Below are positions 52,543 through 61,915 of a stretch of DNA of 64,000 nucleotides, piece by piece (within the stretch, counting starts at the first letter, position 1; the number at the start of each line of letters is the position of its first letter). The translations under genes were made by a program, and so were the position numbers. The DNA is from Streptomyces omiyaensis (lineage in GTDB: Bacteria > Actinomycetota > Actinomycetes > Streptomycetales > Streptomycetaceae): assembly GCF_014650895.1 (NCBI RefSeq), contig NZ_BMVV01000026.1, forward strand, positions 50,234 to 114,233. Direction: 5' to 3'. The notes under the pieces are model-generated. The model did no database searches. It worked only from the letters and a program-made list of their open reading frames with translations, and was not told the DNA's origin.

Positions 52543-53213
52543 GCCCCGCACCGCCCGAAACGGGCATGCGCATCGCGGAACTCGCCCGCACCTGTGGCGT
52601 GTCCACGCCCACCATCAAGTACTACATCCGCGAGGGCCTGCTTCCCGCGGGCCGCCTCACCAGCAGCAACCAGGCCCGCTACACCGAGGGCCATGTGCAC
52701 CGGCTGCGCCTGATCAGGGCTCTGGTCGAGCTCGGTGGCCTGTCCGTGGCGAAGGTCCGGGCCATCGTGACCGTGCTGGACGGCGAGGCCGACCCCCCAC
52801 CCTCCGGCAGGCCGACCGCCCGGACGGACGCGCTGGAGGTGCTGGCGGCCGCCGCCCCTCAGGAGGGACCGCTCGCGATCCTCGCGGCGGACCCCCGCAC
52901 CCTGGCCCTGGTCGGCGCCCTCGCCGAGCGTCGCGGCTGGCACGCGCCGGCCGACGGCCCCGAGGTCGCCCGGGTGGTCGAGATCCTGGACACCCTGGGG
53001 GATCTGGACCAGCACCACTTCGCCGACCGGATCGACGCGTACGCCGACGCCGCGGAACGCGCGGCGGCGGCCGACGCGGAGCTGCTGCGCTCCCCCACCG
53101 GCGGTACGGGCCCGGCGGAGCGCCTGGTCGTCGCGGCTGTCCTGGGCGACCAGCTGCTGTCGGCACTGCGCCGGCTGGCCCGTACGACAGGGACGGCCGG
53201 TGCGGGGGGATGA
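52539..53213 (+). CDS. MerR-family transcriptional regulator
   Basis: A 224-aa MerR regulator with N-terminal HTH and wing (MRIAELARTCGVSTPTIKYY and REGLLPAGRLTSSNQARYT), a dimerisation helix from about residue 60 and a ~120-aa effector domain rich in Ala and Arg. The ATG overlaps the Rep-like stop (ATGA), so it is coupled to that gene. A hairpin terminator follows. It lacks cysteine ligands of metal sensors in the usual places, so it probably senses something else. Confidence 0.88.
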   Translation: MSPAPPETGMRIAELARTCGVSTPTIKYYIREGLLPAGRLTSSNQARYTEGHVHRLRLIRALVELGGLSVAKVRAIVTVLDGEADPPPSGRPTARTDALEVLAAAAPQEGPLAILAADPRTLALVGALAERRGWHAPADGPEVARVVEILDTLGDLDQHHFADRIDAYADAAERAAAADAELLRSPTGGTGPAERLVVAAVLGDQLLSALRRLARTTGTAGAGG

Positions 53214-53243
53214 CACACCGCACCGGCCGCCGGGACGCGAAAA

Positions 53244-53278
53244 GGGGGAGGGACCACACCGGGTGTGGCCCCTCCCCC
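53244..53278. terminator. Bidirectional terminator
   Basis: 16-bp arms with one mismatch (53244-53259 and 53263-53278) around CGG, between the convergent MerR and membrane-protein genes. Confidence 0.85.
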
Positions 53279-53295
53279 ACGTTCGGGTCGGTGCG

Positions 53296-54123
53296 CTACG
53301 AGCGGCTCACCAGCTCCCGCTCCCGTACGGGCTCCGCACCCCGAACGGAGTGCTCCGCAGAGTCGGAGGCCTGAAGGAGGGGGCGGTCCCCGGCGGCGGG
53401 CTCGGGCAGGTAGCCGTCCTTGACCGCCTTCTTCTCCTTCCACAGGTGGAAGAGTGCGGCGGCGAGGATCGCGGTGCCGATGAGGTTGGCGACGAAGTGC
53501 CACCACACGCGGTACGTGACGAGGGCCGGGCCCGGGTCGATGGCGCCGAACCAGGTCGACAGGCCGATGGCGCGGCTGGCGCCGAGCGCGACCGACAGGG
53601 TCAGCACGATGTGCTCGATGCCGTGGATGCCCTGCATCCAGACGCCCATCTTGGCCCACTTGCGGGCCTTGAGGGCACCGGTGGCACGGCGGGTGATCTG
53701 GACGATGCCGACGAGTCCGGCGAGGAAGATGAAGTTGCCGGTGAGGTGGAGGATCTCCATGCCGAGAGCGGGCTTGGTCGGGTCGACCTGCCCCATGCCC
53801 CGCGCGATGCTGTTCGCCCACGGGGTCATCCAGGCGGCGGAGTACGGGTTGGCCACCCAGTAGCCCGCCTGGACGACGTGCTCCTGGAAGTGCCCGATCT
53901 GCCCGACGACGCCGAGACCGATGACGGCGACCGAGGTCCTGAACAGCCAGGGCCGTACCGGACCCCGGTTGGCGTACGCCACCACGACCACGGCAGCCCA
54001 CATGACAACGGCCCATCCGATGAAGAGGACGGCGGCCCAGGTGTCCAGGGTGGAGACCGCGCCTCCCATCTCGTGGCCTGCAGGGCCTGCGGGCCCTCCG
54101 TGCGGGTGGTCCATGGGCACCAT
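53296..54123 (-). CDS. DUF6008-like integral membrane protein
   Basis: A 275-aa protein with five to six membrane segments (for example WAAVLFIGWAVVMWAAVVVV and ILHLTGNFIFLAGLVGIVQI) and several conserved histidines within or near them (GQIGHFQEHVVQAG, GIHGIEHIVLTL, WWHFVANL). Such a pattern is compatible with heme or metal binding. The ATG at 54123 follows AAGGAG; further upstream starts add an unrelated leader. I recognise only a domain-of-unknown-function type. Probably a single-gene unit. Confidence 0.7.
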   Translation of the reverse strand: MVPMDHPHGGPAGPAGHEMGGAVSTLDTWAAVLFIGWAVVMWAAVVVVAYANRGPVRPWLFRTSVAVIGLGVVGQIGHFQEHVVQAGYWVANPYSAAWMTPWANSIARGMGQVDPTKPALGMEILHLTGNFIFLAGLVGIVQITRRATGALKARKWAKMGVWMQGIHGIEHIVLTLSVALGASRAIGLSTWFGAIDPGPALVTYRVWWHFVANLIGTAILAAALFHLWKEKKAVKDGYLPEPAAGDRPLLQASDSAEHSVRGAEPVRERELVSRS

Positions 54124-54614
54124 GGATGGGCTCCTTGTCCGGGTCTCAGTCAGACGTGTCGTACATGACGGTTCCGTCACGCTACGGATGCGGGTTTCCG
54201 GGGAGCCACTTCCAGAGTGCTGACCTTTCCGGGCATGACGGGGAGGAGGTCCCGAAGCCCCCGCGGACGCCCTCCCCGCCCGCCCCGCCGACGGGTGTCA
54301 CGGCCCCGCCTCGCGACCACGACGCCGTACCTGACAGGGTCCGGGCCGGTTCCGTGCCGGCCGGGGCGATCGTCCCCGCGTGCTCGCCTCCCGCTGCAGG
54401 AGCCGGCCTCCCTCCGGGACCACGCGGGACCTGGGCATACGCCCCGCACCCTGAACACCTCGACGGGCGCGCCCCGTCGGGCGGACCACCTGAAGGTGCA
54501 GCGAGTCCCGATCCGGCCCTGCCGTGCCGCCGGTCGTTCCCGTACGGTCGAGGCCGAACGGCTCGTCCGGGTCGTTCGGCAGCCACAGGCACTCCGCGGA
54601 AAGGGCCGACACGG
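54124..54614. other. Gene-free interval upstream of the WhiB-like gene
   Basis: About 490 bp separate the divergent membrane-protein and WhiB-like starts. I see no convincing gene, RNA or repeat; promoters of both flanking genes are expected here. Confidence 0.5.
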
Positions 54615-54941
54615 GTGGGCGAGGACTGGATCGAGAACGCTGTCTGCCGGACGGCCGACGCCGAGGACCTCTTCGTGCAGGGGACGGCCCAGAATCAGGC
54701 CAAGACCATCTGCACCGACTGCTCCGTCCGCACCCTGTGCCTCGCCTACGCCCTCGACCATCGCATCGAGTACGGGATCTGGGGCGGCACGACCGAACGG
54801 GAGCGCCGCAGGCTCCTGAAGCGCAAGCCCGCCGTCACCTCCTGGCGCCCCCTTCTGGAGTCGGCGCAGCAGTCGAGGACCAAGCGCTCCCAGGCGCCCG
54901 TTCTCGCCGGCCCTGCCGCAGGCCCCGGTTCGGCAGGGTGA
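54615..54941 (+). CDS. WhiB-family iron-sulfur transcription factor
   Basis: A 108-aa Wbl protein with all four cluster cysteines (AVCRTADAEDLFV, then ICTDCSVRTLC) and the GIWGG turn (YGIWGGTTERERRRL). The basic tail after it would contact DNA. The GTG at 54615 is chosen because WIENAVC follows at the usual distance; there is no good alternative. Plasmid-borne Wbl genes are common on Streptomyces linear plasmids and some regulate development or stress response. Confidence 0.9.
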   Translation: MGEDWIENAVCRTADAEDLFVQGTAQNQAKTICTDCSVRTLCLAYALDHRIEYGIWGGTTERERRRLLKRKPAVTSWRPLLESAQQSRTKRSQAPVLAGPAAGPGSAG

Positions 54942-55553
54942 GGCCCGGGGGCAGCCGCCGGGCGCTGCCCGGAGGCCATGGGCGAAGCGGAACAGCACCG
55001 GTTCGCGCGCGCTGACGTTCCGCCCGAGCCGTGGGGTGCGGGTCGGGGCCCACGTGCTGCCGATCACGATGCCGTCGGTCCGGCCGAAGCGAGCACCGAC
55101 GACGGCGGCCGGGCGTCCCCTTCCTCGGCTTCGGCGGTCCGGGCCCCCTCGGCGGGCCCTGCTCGTGCACGGCACTCCCGGCACGACGGGCCTCGGTGCC
55201 GAGCACGCGAAGGACAACACGGCCCGTCGATCGCCCTCGGTCCCGGGCCGGATCCACGAGCCGACGGTCAGACCGTCCCCCGGTCAGCCGGGGAATCGCG
55301 GCACGCATGCCCACGGACGAGTGCCTCCCCCACGGCCACGGCGGCCTGACAGCCCGGTCCGGGCAGCGGGCGGAGGCGATGCGTGACCCCCACGGCGACG
55401 GGGGACGGGGCCTTGCGATCGCCGTGCGGCGGGGCACGATGCTCACCCACGCGTCCGGACCCACGACCGCCTCGGGCCGAGCGTCCCACCGGTCCTCGTC
55501 CTCCCCGCACGGGCCGGAGCGACGTCCGCCGGATCGGGGCAGCGGGACGCGAC

Positions 55554-55572
55554 GTGATTACGGCGTAATCAC
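55554..55572. promoter_or_regulatory. parS-like 19-bp palindrome, copy 1
   Basis: GTGATTACGGCGTAATCAC has perfect 9-bp arms about a single central base. It lies 75 bp before parA, and an identical copy sits inside parB (57690-57708). AT-rich arms stand out in this GC-rich DNA. Likely bound by ParB as centromere and/or operator. Confidence 0.8.
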
Positions 55573-55612
55573 GCGAGCACGAGAAAGAGCCTCCTTTCTA
55601 TCGCGGCGATGC

Positions 55613-55640
55613 TTGAACCGATCTTGGAAGTTAGTAAGGT
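55613..55640 (+). promoter_or_regulatory. parA promoter, probably giving a leaderless mRNA
   Basis: TTGAAC (55613-55618) and TAAGGT (55635-55640) are 16 bases apart. The parA ATG begins seven bases after the -10 box, so transcription would start at or next to the A of the ATG. There is no ribosome site. Confidence 0.6.
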
Positions 55641-55646
55641 ATCGCC

Positions 55647-56888
55647 ATGACTCAACCCCTCGGCGACCGCGAGAAGGTCGTCTCCAAGCTCCCCGCCGAG
55701 CTGCAACGGAACCTGAAGGTCCGAAGCGCCCAGCACGGAATCGACATCCAGCACGCCGTCGAAGCCGGCATCACGGCCTGGCGAGGGCTGGGATCCAACC
55801 TCCCCTCCGTCGACACCGCAGGAGCCAGGTCCTTCTCCACCTGGCTGCCTGACGGGCAGTGGGACGCCTTCCGCGCCGACTGCGCCGCCCGCGGAGTCTC
55901 GATCGTCCAGGGCCTCTCCCAGTCCGTCACCCTCTGGCTGGAGAAGAACCCCGCGCCCGCCGTGGTGCGCCCCCGCTTCCCCCGCCGCATCGTCGTCTGC
56001 AACCAGAAGGGAGGCGTCGGCAAGACGTCCATCACCGCCGGCCTCGGCGAGGCCATGGCCGAGGACTCCGACCGCCTCCACCTCATGCGGATCAGCAAGT
56101 ACTTCGCCGCCTTCCTCGACGGTGAGGGGGACGCCCTCGACTACGAGGAGCTCCCGGGACCGGGCCTGAAGGTGCTCCTCGTCGACTTCGACCCGCAGAC
56201 CCACCTCACCAAGCAGCTCGGGCACGCTCCCATCCCGATCGACCCTCAGCGTGACAGCCTCAGCAAGCACATGGCCGGCGAGGCCGTCGGCCCGCTGGCC
56301 GACATGATCGTTCCCGTCGAGACGGAGGACGGCCGCTTCGGCGACAGGCTCCACCTCCTGCCCGCATGCACCGATGCCTTCCTCCTCGACGTCAAGCTCT
56401 CCAGCGTCCGCGCCCGGGAAGCCGCCCTGGAACGCGCGCTTCAGCCCGTCGAAGCCGATTACGACGTCATCGTCGTCGACTGCCCCCCGAGCCTCGGCCT
56501 CAGCATGGACGCCGCCGCCTACTACGGCAGGCGCCGGCCCGAAGAGGAGCCCGGCAACTCCGGCATCCTCGTCGTCGTCCAGGCGGAGGACTCCTCCGCC
56601 GACGCGTACGACCTCCTCACCGGTCAGATCGAGGACCTCCGCCGCGACATGGCCCTCGAACTCGACTACCTCGGCATCGTCGTGAACCAGTACGACGGCC
56701 GCCGCGGCATCATCGCCACGACCTCGCTCCAGGGCTGGATCGACATAAAGGACCCCCGCGTGGTCGGCGTCATCGGCGACCTGAAGGAACAGAAGGAAGC
56801 CGTCCGGGTCAAGGAACCCCTGCTTGCCTACGCCCCCAACTGCGACCAGGCGGTCGGCATGCGCGCGCTCGCCCGGGAGATCTCATGA
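55647..56888 (+). CDS. parA: ParA-family partition ATPase
   Basis: A 413-aa ParA. Residues 1-110 form an N-terminal extension with HTH potential, as in plasmid type Ia ParAs. The deviant Walker A is NQKGGVGKTS (about 117-126), Walker A' is VLLVDFDPQTHLT and Walker B VIVVDCPPSLGLS. It drives plasmid segregation with ParB. Its ATG is apparently leaderless (see promoter). The stop overlaps the parB start by ATGA. Confidence 0.95.
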   Translation: MTQPLGDREKVVSKLPAELQRNLKVRSAQHGIDIQHAVEAGITAWRGLGSNLPSVDTAGARSFSTWLPDGQWDAFRADCAARGVSIVQGLSQSVTLWLEKNPAPAVVRPRFPRRIVVCNQKGGVGKTSITAGLGEAMAEDSDRLHLMRISKYFAAFLDGEGDALDYEELPGPGLKVLLVDFDPQTHLTKQLGHAPIPIDPQRDSLSKHMAGEAVGPLADMIVPVETEDGRFGDRLHLLPACTDAFLLDVKLSSVRAREAALERALQPVEADYDVIVVDCPPSLGLSMDAAAYYGRRRPEEEPGNSGILVVVQAEDSSADAYDLLTGQIEDLRRDMALELDYLGIVVNQYDGRRGIIATTSLQGWIDIKDPRVVGVIGDLKEQKEAVRVKEPLLAYAPNCDQAVGMRALAREIS

Positions 56889-58045
56889 GCAAGGCAGCAC
56901 GACTGGGCTCCGGTTCGTCCTTCCAGAACGCTCGGCCGGTCAGCGCCCGCCGACAGGCCATCGAAGCCGCCACCGCCGCGCCCACCGACGGAGCGGCCGA
57001 CCCGACGAGACTCCCCCTCGAGCAGATCAGCCTCAACCCCGACAACCCCCGCTCCGACCTCGGCGACCTCACCGACCTGTCCCGCAGTCTCCGCGACCAC
57101 GGGCAGAAGACAGCGGTCAGCATCATGAGCCGCTTCGCCTACCTCGAAGCGAACCCCGGTCGTGAGAACGACCTCGAACCCGGAACCCGATACGTCGTCA
57201 TCGACGGCAACTCCCGCCTTGCCGCCGCACGCGAAGCGGGCCTCCAGGACATCCGGGTCATGCTCGACGACGGCCTCGGCGCCGACAGCGACTCCATCCT
57301 GGAGTCCGCGCTCGTCGCCAACATCCACCGGCAGGACCTCGACCACCTGGACGAGGCCAGGGCCCTGCAGAAGCTGCTCAAGATCCACGGCACTCAGCGT
57401 GACCTGGCCGCCCGTCTCCACCGTTCCCAGGGCTGGGTGGCCCAGCGGCTCGCCCTGCTGAACCTGACCCCCGAGCTCCGACGGAAGCTGGAGGAAGGAA
57501 CCGAGTCCGTCGACCTCCTCCGCCGCGTGGGCAACCAGGCTCCCGAGAAGCAGCAGGCGCAACTGGACGAGCTGAAGCGCAGGAAGGAGGAGGAGCGCGC
57601 CACGCGTGCCGCGGCCAGGACCACGAAGAAGGCCGCCGCCCCTTCGGTACCGGCTCCGGAACCTCTCCGACCGACGACGGGGGGCAACGGTGATTACGGC
57701 GTAATCACGAGCGGCGCCTCGGCCGCGCTCGGCCCGGGCGGCGTGCCCGACCCCCGAGCGGCCAACGGCGCTTCCTCGGCCGACACACCTCTGCGGGAAG
57801 AGGCGCAGCCTCCCACCGCCCCGGAGCGACCGGCCCGCGGCGCCCTGCTCGGAGCCGGCCTCATCGCCCTGCCCGACGCCGAACGTTCCTTGCTCCTCCA
57901 CGAGTACGTGCACCATGCCGGCAGCGTCGAAGCCGTGGTCGCCGACCTCTCGCGAGGGCTGCCCGAGGACAAGGTGCTGCACCTCGGAATGATCCTGCGT
58001 GATGTGGCGAACGAAATGCTCCACCGAGCCGACGCACCGTCGTAG
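56885..58045 (+). CDS. parB: ParB-family partition protein
   Basis: A 386-aa ParB. The N-terminal CTP-binding/ParB domain has LEQISLNPDNPRSDLGDL and RYVVIDGNSRLAAAREAGL (about residues 95-113), followed by the HTH QRDLAARLHRSQGWVAQRLALL (about 160-181). The central linker is Lys/Arg/Ala-rich, and a C-terminal segment (about 320-380) should dimerise. An exact copy of the 19-bp palindrome found before parA lies within the coding sequence and is read as GDYGVITS. Confidence 0.95.
   Translation: MSKAARLGSGSSFQNARPVSARRQAIEAATAAPTDGAADPTRLPLEQISLNPDNPRSDLGDLTDLSRSLRDHGQKTAVSIMSRFAYLEANPGRENDLEPGTRYVVIDGNSRLAAAREAGLQDIRVMLDDGLGADSDSILESALVANIHRQDLDHLDEARALQKLLKIHGTQRDLAARLHRSQGWVAQRLALLNLTPELRRKLEEGTESVDLLRRVGNQAPEKQQAQLDELKRRKEEERATRAAARTTKKAAAPSVPAPEPLRPTTGGNGDYGVITSGASAALGPGGVPDPRAANGASSADTPLREEAQPPTAPERPARGALLGAGLIALPDAERSLLLHEYVHHAGSVEAVVADLSRGLPEDKVLHLGMILRDVANEMLHRADAPS
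57690..57708. promoter_or_regulatory. parS-like 19-bp palindrome, copy 2 inside parB
   Basis: Identical at all 19 bases to 55554-55572. The encoded residues lie in the low-complexity linker, so the DNA site rather than the protein sequence is probably what is conserved. Confidence 0.8.
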
Positions 58046-58118
58046 CGGACGGCTCGCCCGTGGCCTACGACGGGTGCGCGGGGAGCATCGAGCGCGTCTG
58101 CTCCGGCAGGGGAGTGGG

Positions 58119-58586
58119 TCACCGGCTCTTGCGGTAGACGTCGGGCCGGACGCGCTCGATGGTGCCGTTGCCGACCAGGAAGTCCAGGACGTGGGAGAGG
58201 ATGCCGTCCTCCAGACCGGTCAGGATGAAGACGATTTCCCTGTGGACCTCCTGGCCCGGCTGATCGTCCAGGACCGCCAGGACCGAGGCGTCCGGTGAGA
58301 GCAGGGGCGGCACAGGCCCTACCGCCCTGCTCGGCTCGCCCGCGGAGAGACCGAGGCGGAACACCCACTCCGCGGTCTGGGGGTCCTGCCACTGGCTTCG
58401 AAGGGTCACGGAGTAGCGGGCACGCAGGATTCCGACGGCCTCGAGACACGCCGCGCGGCTCCCCGATACCTCGGCGGCCAGGGCGGCGCGGCAGCCGCAG
58501 TCCTGGCCGGACGAATGGCCACCCAGGGCTCCGCAGTCACAGAGGGGCTGGAAGTCGATCGGCTGCGCCGCATCCATGGGTTCCAT
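58119..58586 (-). CDS. Hypothetical protein with N-terminal Cys cluster
   Basis: A 155-aa protein starting at the ATG at 58586 (MEPMDAAQPIDFQPLCDCGAL). Five cysteines in residues 16-32 (CDC, CGC and others) may bind metal. The C-terminal half looks like a winged-helix or small alpha/beta domain (GLEDGILSHVLDFLVGNGTI). It is convergent with parB. I do not recognise the family; no clear ribosome site is seen. Confidence 0.5.
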   Translation of the reverse strand: MEPMDAAQPIDFQPLCDCGALGGHSSGQDCGCRAALAAEVSGSRAACLEAVGILRARYSVTLRSQWQDPQTAEWVFRLGLSAGEPSRAVGPVPPLLSPDASVLAVLDDQPGQEVHREIVFILTGLEDGILSHVLDFLVGNGTIERVRPDVYRKSR

Positions 58587-59755
58587 GAATCCATGGTGAC
58601 GCAGCCGGGTCCACCACGCCCAGAAGTCGCCGGCCGCCGGAGCCGGTTCAGGCAGACGTGCGGGACAGGAGGTCGAACACCACCTCCGTCTCCCGCGATA
58701 CAGGCCTCTCGACGGACCTGCCTCGGCCACTCGCCTCCCGCCGATCAGAAGGACGCCAAAAGGACGTCCGAGTCGTTCGACGCGAGCGGCTGCGACAGGC
58801 CCACGCCCTGACGGCCGACGAGGTCGCGGCCGCGCTGAAGGCGAGGACGGCCAGGTGCTGGAGGTGCCCGCCGGCGAGCACAGCTGGACCCGCGGCCGCC
58901 GGTCTTCACCCTTACCCAGTCCGACGGGCGACGACCTCCTGGTCTCCGGACAGCGGCACCCGGATGGGCACCGGCAGCGGCTCCGGGGCGGGGGACGTCG
59001 TCACACCCCACCGTACGGCCGAGCGCCGGACCCCGACGATCGGCGGAGCTGCACGGGCCCGGCCTCCGTCCACGCGGTAGGTTTCCACCCTACCCGCCGC
59101 GAAATCGGCAAAGGCTCAGGGGAAATTCCTCCTCACGCGGACAAAGAAGTCGACCAAGGCTCTGACGGAGCGCCCGGGCGTCTCGCGCCGCACGGCGGCG
59201 CACTGCGTTCCGGGGCGCTGCCGACCCCACAGAAGCGCTTGAGGGCCGCCGTGGCGGAGAAGACCCCATCGGAGTTGAATCCGCAGCTCAGAGCGTGGAA
59301 CGGCAGCGGGCGAGCACCTCGGGCGGCATGATGGTGCACACCGTCGCGCACTTCGGCCTCACCTCCTCCGACTCCGACAGCGGAACATCTCCCCCACGCA
59401 CGGCAGAACCTTCAGCTCCAGGAGGTCAGAGCGACGGAGCAGGAGCTGCATCCACGCGTGGAGCAGGCCGTCACCGAGTCCTATTTCACCGACCGGGGCA
59501 ACCCATGTGCTCGCACCAAAGCACCTTTCACAGACGTCCGGTCAATGAAATTCTTTTTATTGCAAGTGAAATTGTTCACCCGCAATAAAACATGTCCGTG
59601 AGCCGAGGCACGGTAGTTGTCCCCCAGGCGGGCTTGTTGTCACCGGTGCCTGGGCGGGTGCTTCGGCCGTGGGTGCGTGTCCTGTAGCCGTGGAACCGTG
59701 GGTTGTCACTTGGTTTCGTTGGTGCCGGCGAATGCTCGGCACCCGGTCCGGTGTC
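58587..59755. other. Low-coding region, possibly eroded genes
   Basis: About 1.2 kb with no intact gene I can support. Between 58780 and 58930 two frames carry protein-like stretches (LTADEVAAALKA in one, then EDGQVLEVPAGEHSW in another), as a frameshifted remnant would. The right end carries an AT-rich imperfect palindrome (59555-59590). Confidence 0.4.
59555..59590. repeat. AT-rich inverted repeat near the NmrA-like gene
   Basis: 16-base arms (59555-59570 and 59575-59590) pair at 14 positions around ATTG; the ends TTTTATTGC/GCAATAAAA are perfect. With its A/T ends it could act as a terminator for the leftward gene that ends at 59756. Confidence 0.6.
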
Positions 59756-60589
59756 CTACTCGGAGCCGCGGCTTTGGAATGTCTCGGCGTGAGCAGTGGC
59801 CCACTGCGCGAAACTCCGGGGAGGGCGGCCGGTGACACGCTCCACCGAAGACGTCACATCGGCCACTGTGGTGGGCACCGTTGCCCACATGCGCAGCATG
59901 AAGTCGATGCCCTCCTCCGGCCATCCCTGAGCCCGCCACAGCTCGCGCGCCTGCCCGTCCGTCAGGTGCGTGAAGTGAATCTCGCGTCCGGTTGCCGCCG
60001 CGAGGGCGGCGGTCTTGTCGGCCGGGCTGAGAGCCTGAGGGCCGGTCAAGACGTAGCGATGACCTGCGTGTCCGCCATCGGTCAGGATGGCGCTGACGAC
60101 GTCCGCGACGTCCACCTCGTGCACTGAGGCGGTTCGCCGGTCGGCGTATGGTTCACGGACCCGCCCCTCGGTGCGGATGGTCTCGGCCCACCCCAAGGCA
60201 TTGGCCATCAGGTCGACCGGCCAGAGGAAGGTCCATTCCAGACCGCTGCCCCGCACCGCCCCGTCCAGCTCCTGCCCGTCGCCGGGCGACAGGACCGTGA
60301 TCCGGCGCACGCCCGCCTCGGCGGCCATCGTCAGGATCTCGCCCCCGGTCCGCAGTGGTGCGTGGTCCGCCCCCGTGGTGCCGAGCAGGTGCACGGCACC
60401 GACGCCGTCCAGCGCCGCGGCCAGGGACGACGGCTGCTCCAGGTCGCCTTCCACCACCTCGACGCCCGTCGGCAGCCGGGCGACGCCCGCATCGCGGGTC
60501 AGCGCGCGGACCGTTTGGCCCGTGAGCAGCAACCGCTCCACGATGTGACGGCCCAGGCGTCCCGTTCCGCCGGTCACCAGAATCGTCAT
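59756..60589 (-). CDS. NmrA-like NAD(P)-binding protein (atypical SDR)
   Basis: A 277-aa atypical short-chain dehydrogenase with the NAD(P) motif LVTGGTGRLGRHIVERLL (residues 4-21). It lacks the usual YxxxK catalytic pair, as in NmrA/HSCARG redox-sensing proteins. The ATG at 60589 follows AAAGAG. Its base composition is less extreme than its neighbours and it stands alone among plasmid backbone genes, so it may be recently acquired cargo. Confidence 0.85.
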   Translation of the reverse strand: MTILVTGGTGRLGRHIVERLLLTGQTVRALTRDAGVARLPTGVEVVEGDLEQPSSLAAALDGVGAVHLLGTTGADHAPLRTGGEILTMAAEAGVRRITVLSPGDGQELDGAVRGSGLEWTFLWPVDLMANALGWAETIRTEGRVREPYADRRTASVHEVDVADVVSAILTDGGHAGHRYVLTGPQALSPADKTAALAAATGREIHFTHLTDGQARELWRAQGWPEEGIDFMLRMWATVPTTVADVTSSVERVTGRPPRSFAQWATAHAETFQSRGSE

Positions 60590-60960
60590 TCGAGGCTCTT
60601 TCCTGTTGAGTTCCGCAGGCGTTCCTGCCGAGAACGAACGCTAGGAGGCATCTAGGCCGGTACATGACCTATCTCCCGGGCCCGGAGGTGGTCGACGGGC
60701 TGGACACGGCTTGCCGGAACATCGGCCCGGGGCGCCCCGAGGATTGCGGAGGCCGTCAAGAGCCGAGATCCGCCCACCCCGCCGAAAGGGCGCAGCAGGC
60801 TTTCTCCGGAGCTGCCGGGCAGCCCAGGCAGAACGCAGGAACCGGTGACACCAACCTTGCCTCGTGCGCTGCTGGTGACAGGCGGTGTGCCGACCCGGTG
60901 AAAACCGCCCTGCTTCGTCTGGTCGAAATCGCAGTCAACGGATGTCGATGGTGACAGCTA

Positions 60961-61213
60961 TCGTGCTTGGGCTCAGTTCGGCGGGCCGACGCGGAAGCGC
61001 TCTGGCGTCGGCCGCCGCACATCCGGACGACGAAGACGAGACCGAGGATGACCACGCCCTGGACCGCGCCCTGGCCGTCGTCTCCGTCGACCCCGAGGCC
61101 GGCGAGCCGGTCCCCAGTTGCGCGAGTACGCCGACGAGATCGAGCGCGTGCGCTTGTCGTACTGGGTCACGGCCTTCAAGACCCTCGTCGTGGTCGCCTG
61201 CCTCGCGGTCTGA
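60961..61213 (+). pseudogene. Frameshifted gene remnant
   Basis: One frame reads acidic, protein-like sequence (HPDDEDETEDDHALDRALAV then VDPEAGEPV) to about 61108. The neighbouring frame then continues REYADEIERVRLSYWVTAF and FKTLVVVACLAV to a TGA at 61211-61213. Adding a single C to the CCCC run at 61111-61114 would join the two. A further protein-like stretch in another frame (AARLAGEWTFIRPADQDAITL) runs about 61250-61315. The start is uncertain and the family is not recognised. The remaining sequence from 60590 to 60960 shows nothing I can support. Confidence 0.4.
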
Positions 61214-61441
61214 CCCGCAACGTCCTGGACCAGACCGACCGCGGCTCCGCTCGCGGCCCGTCTGGCGGGGGAGTGGACGTTCATCCGCCCGGCGGACCAG
61301 GACGCCATCACTCTGGACGAGCGAGGGGATGCCCCCAGCTGTCCACGCGCGGCCCGCTGGACCGGGCCGGCACCGGGAACGTGATCGGCGCTGCCCCGTG
61401 GAGGGCGCAGCGCCGATGCCCGTGGTGAGGGTGCTGACGGG

Positions 61442-61915
61442 TCAGCTGACGGCGTGCAGCGAACCGCGCCTCTTGGCGGCCGCGGCCTTCTTGGCGGCGG
61501 CCACGGCCGCGCGCTTCTTGCGCTGCTCGGCGAGCTGGTCCTGGTAGGCGGCGACGGCCCGGTGGTAGTCCGTCACGTAGGTCTTGCTGTCCAGCCGGTC
61601 CGCCTTGGGCATCGCCTTGACGGCGTCAAGGGCGTCCTCTGGGGAGTCGTAGCCGGCCAGCATCGGGTTGATCTGGTAGACGCCGTTGCGGACCTTCCTG
61701 ACGAGCTTGGCCAGCTCCAGCTCCCGCAGTGCGGCGTTCACGCTGGGCCGACTGAGGCCGAGCAGCTCGCCGAGGGTGGCCTGGTCCATGGCGATCCGGC
61801 CGCCCGCCTCGCTGCGCGCCCGGAGCTTCAGCAGCGCCCGGTAGGCGGCGGGCGGCAGGTCCAGGTCGGCGAGAAGACCGTCGGCGTTGGTCGCCGACCA
61901 CTTCAAGGTACTCAC
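61442..61915 (-). CDS. RepL-like winged-helix protein, small paralogue
   Basis: A 157-aa protein with a winged helix (DQATLGELLGLSRPSVNAALRE, about residues 43-64) followed by the wing KVRNGVYQINP, a motif seen in RepL-type plasmid replication proteins. The C-terminus is a Lys/Ala-rich, DNA-binding-like tail. It shares the wing motif with the gene upstream (VRRGVYQFNP), so the two are diverged paralogues. The ATG at 61915 overlaps the upstream stop (ATGA). A replication or copy-control role is inferred. Confidence 0.65.
   Translation of the reverse strand: MSTLKWSATNADGLLADLDLPPAAYRALLKLRARSEAGGRIAMDQATLGELLGLSRPSVNAALRELELAKLVRKVRNGVYQINPMLAGYDSPEDALDAVKAMPKADRLDSKTYVTDYHRAVAAYQDQLAEQRKKRAAVAAAKKAAAAKRRGSLHAVS

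Larger units (their letters stand above)
54942..55646. other. Non-coding region upstream of parAB
   Basis: About 700 bp without a credible gene; the many open frames are GC-driven. The right end holds the 19-bp palindrome at 55554-55572 and the parA promoter. It could contain part of a partition or replication locus. Confidence 0.5.

Noticed and set aside
54217..54819. Plus-strand frame overlapping the WhiB-like gene
   Set aside because: The WhiB frame has all four cysteines and GIWGG; this one has only Arg/Pro/Ser-rich sequence.
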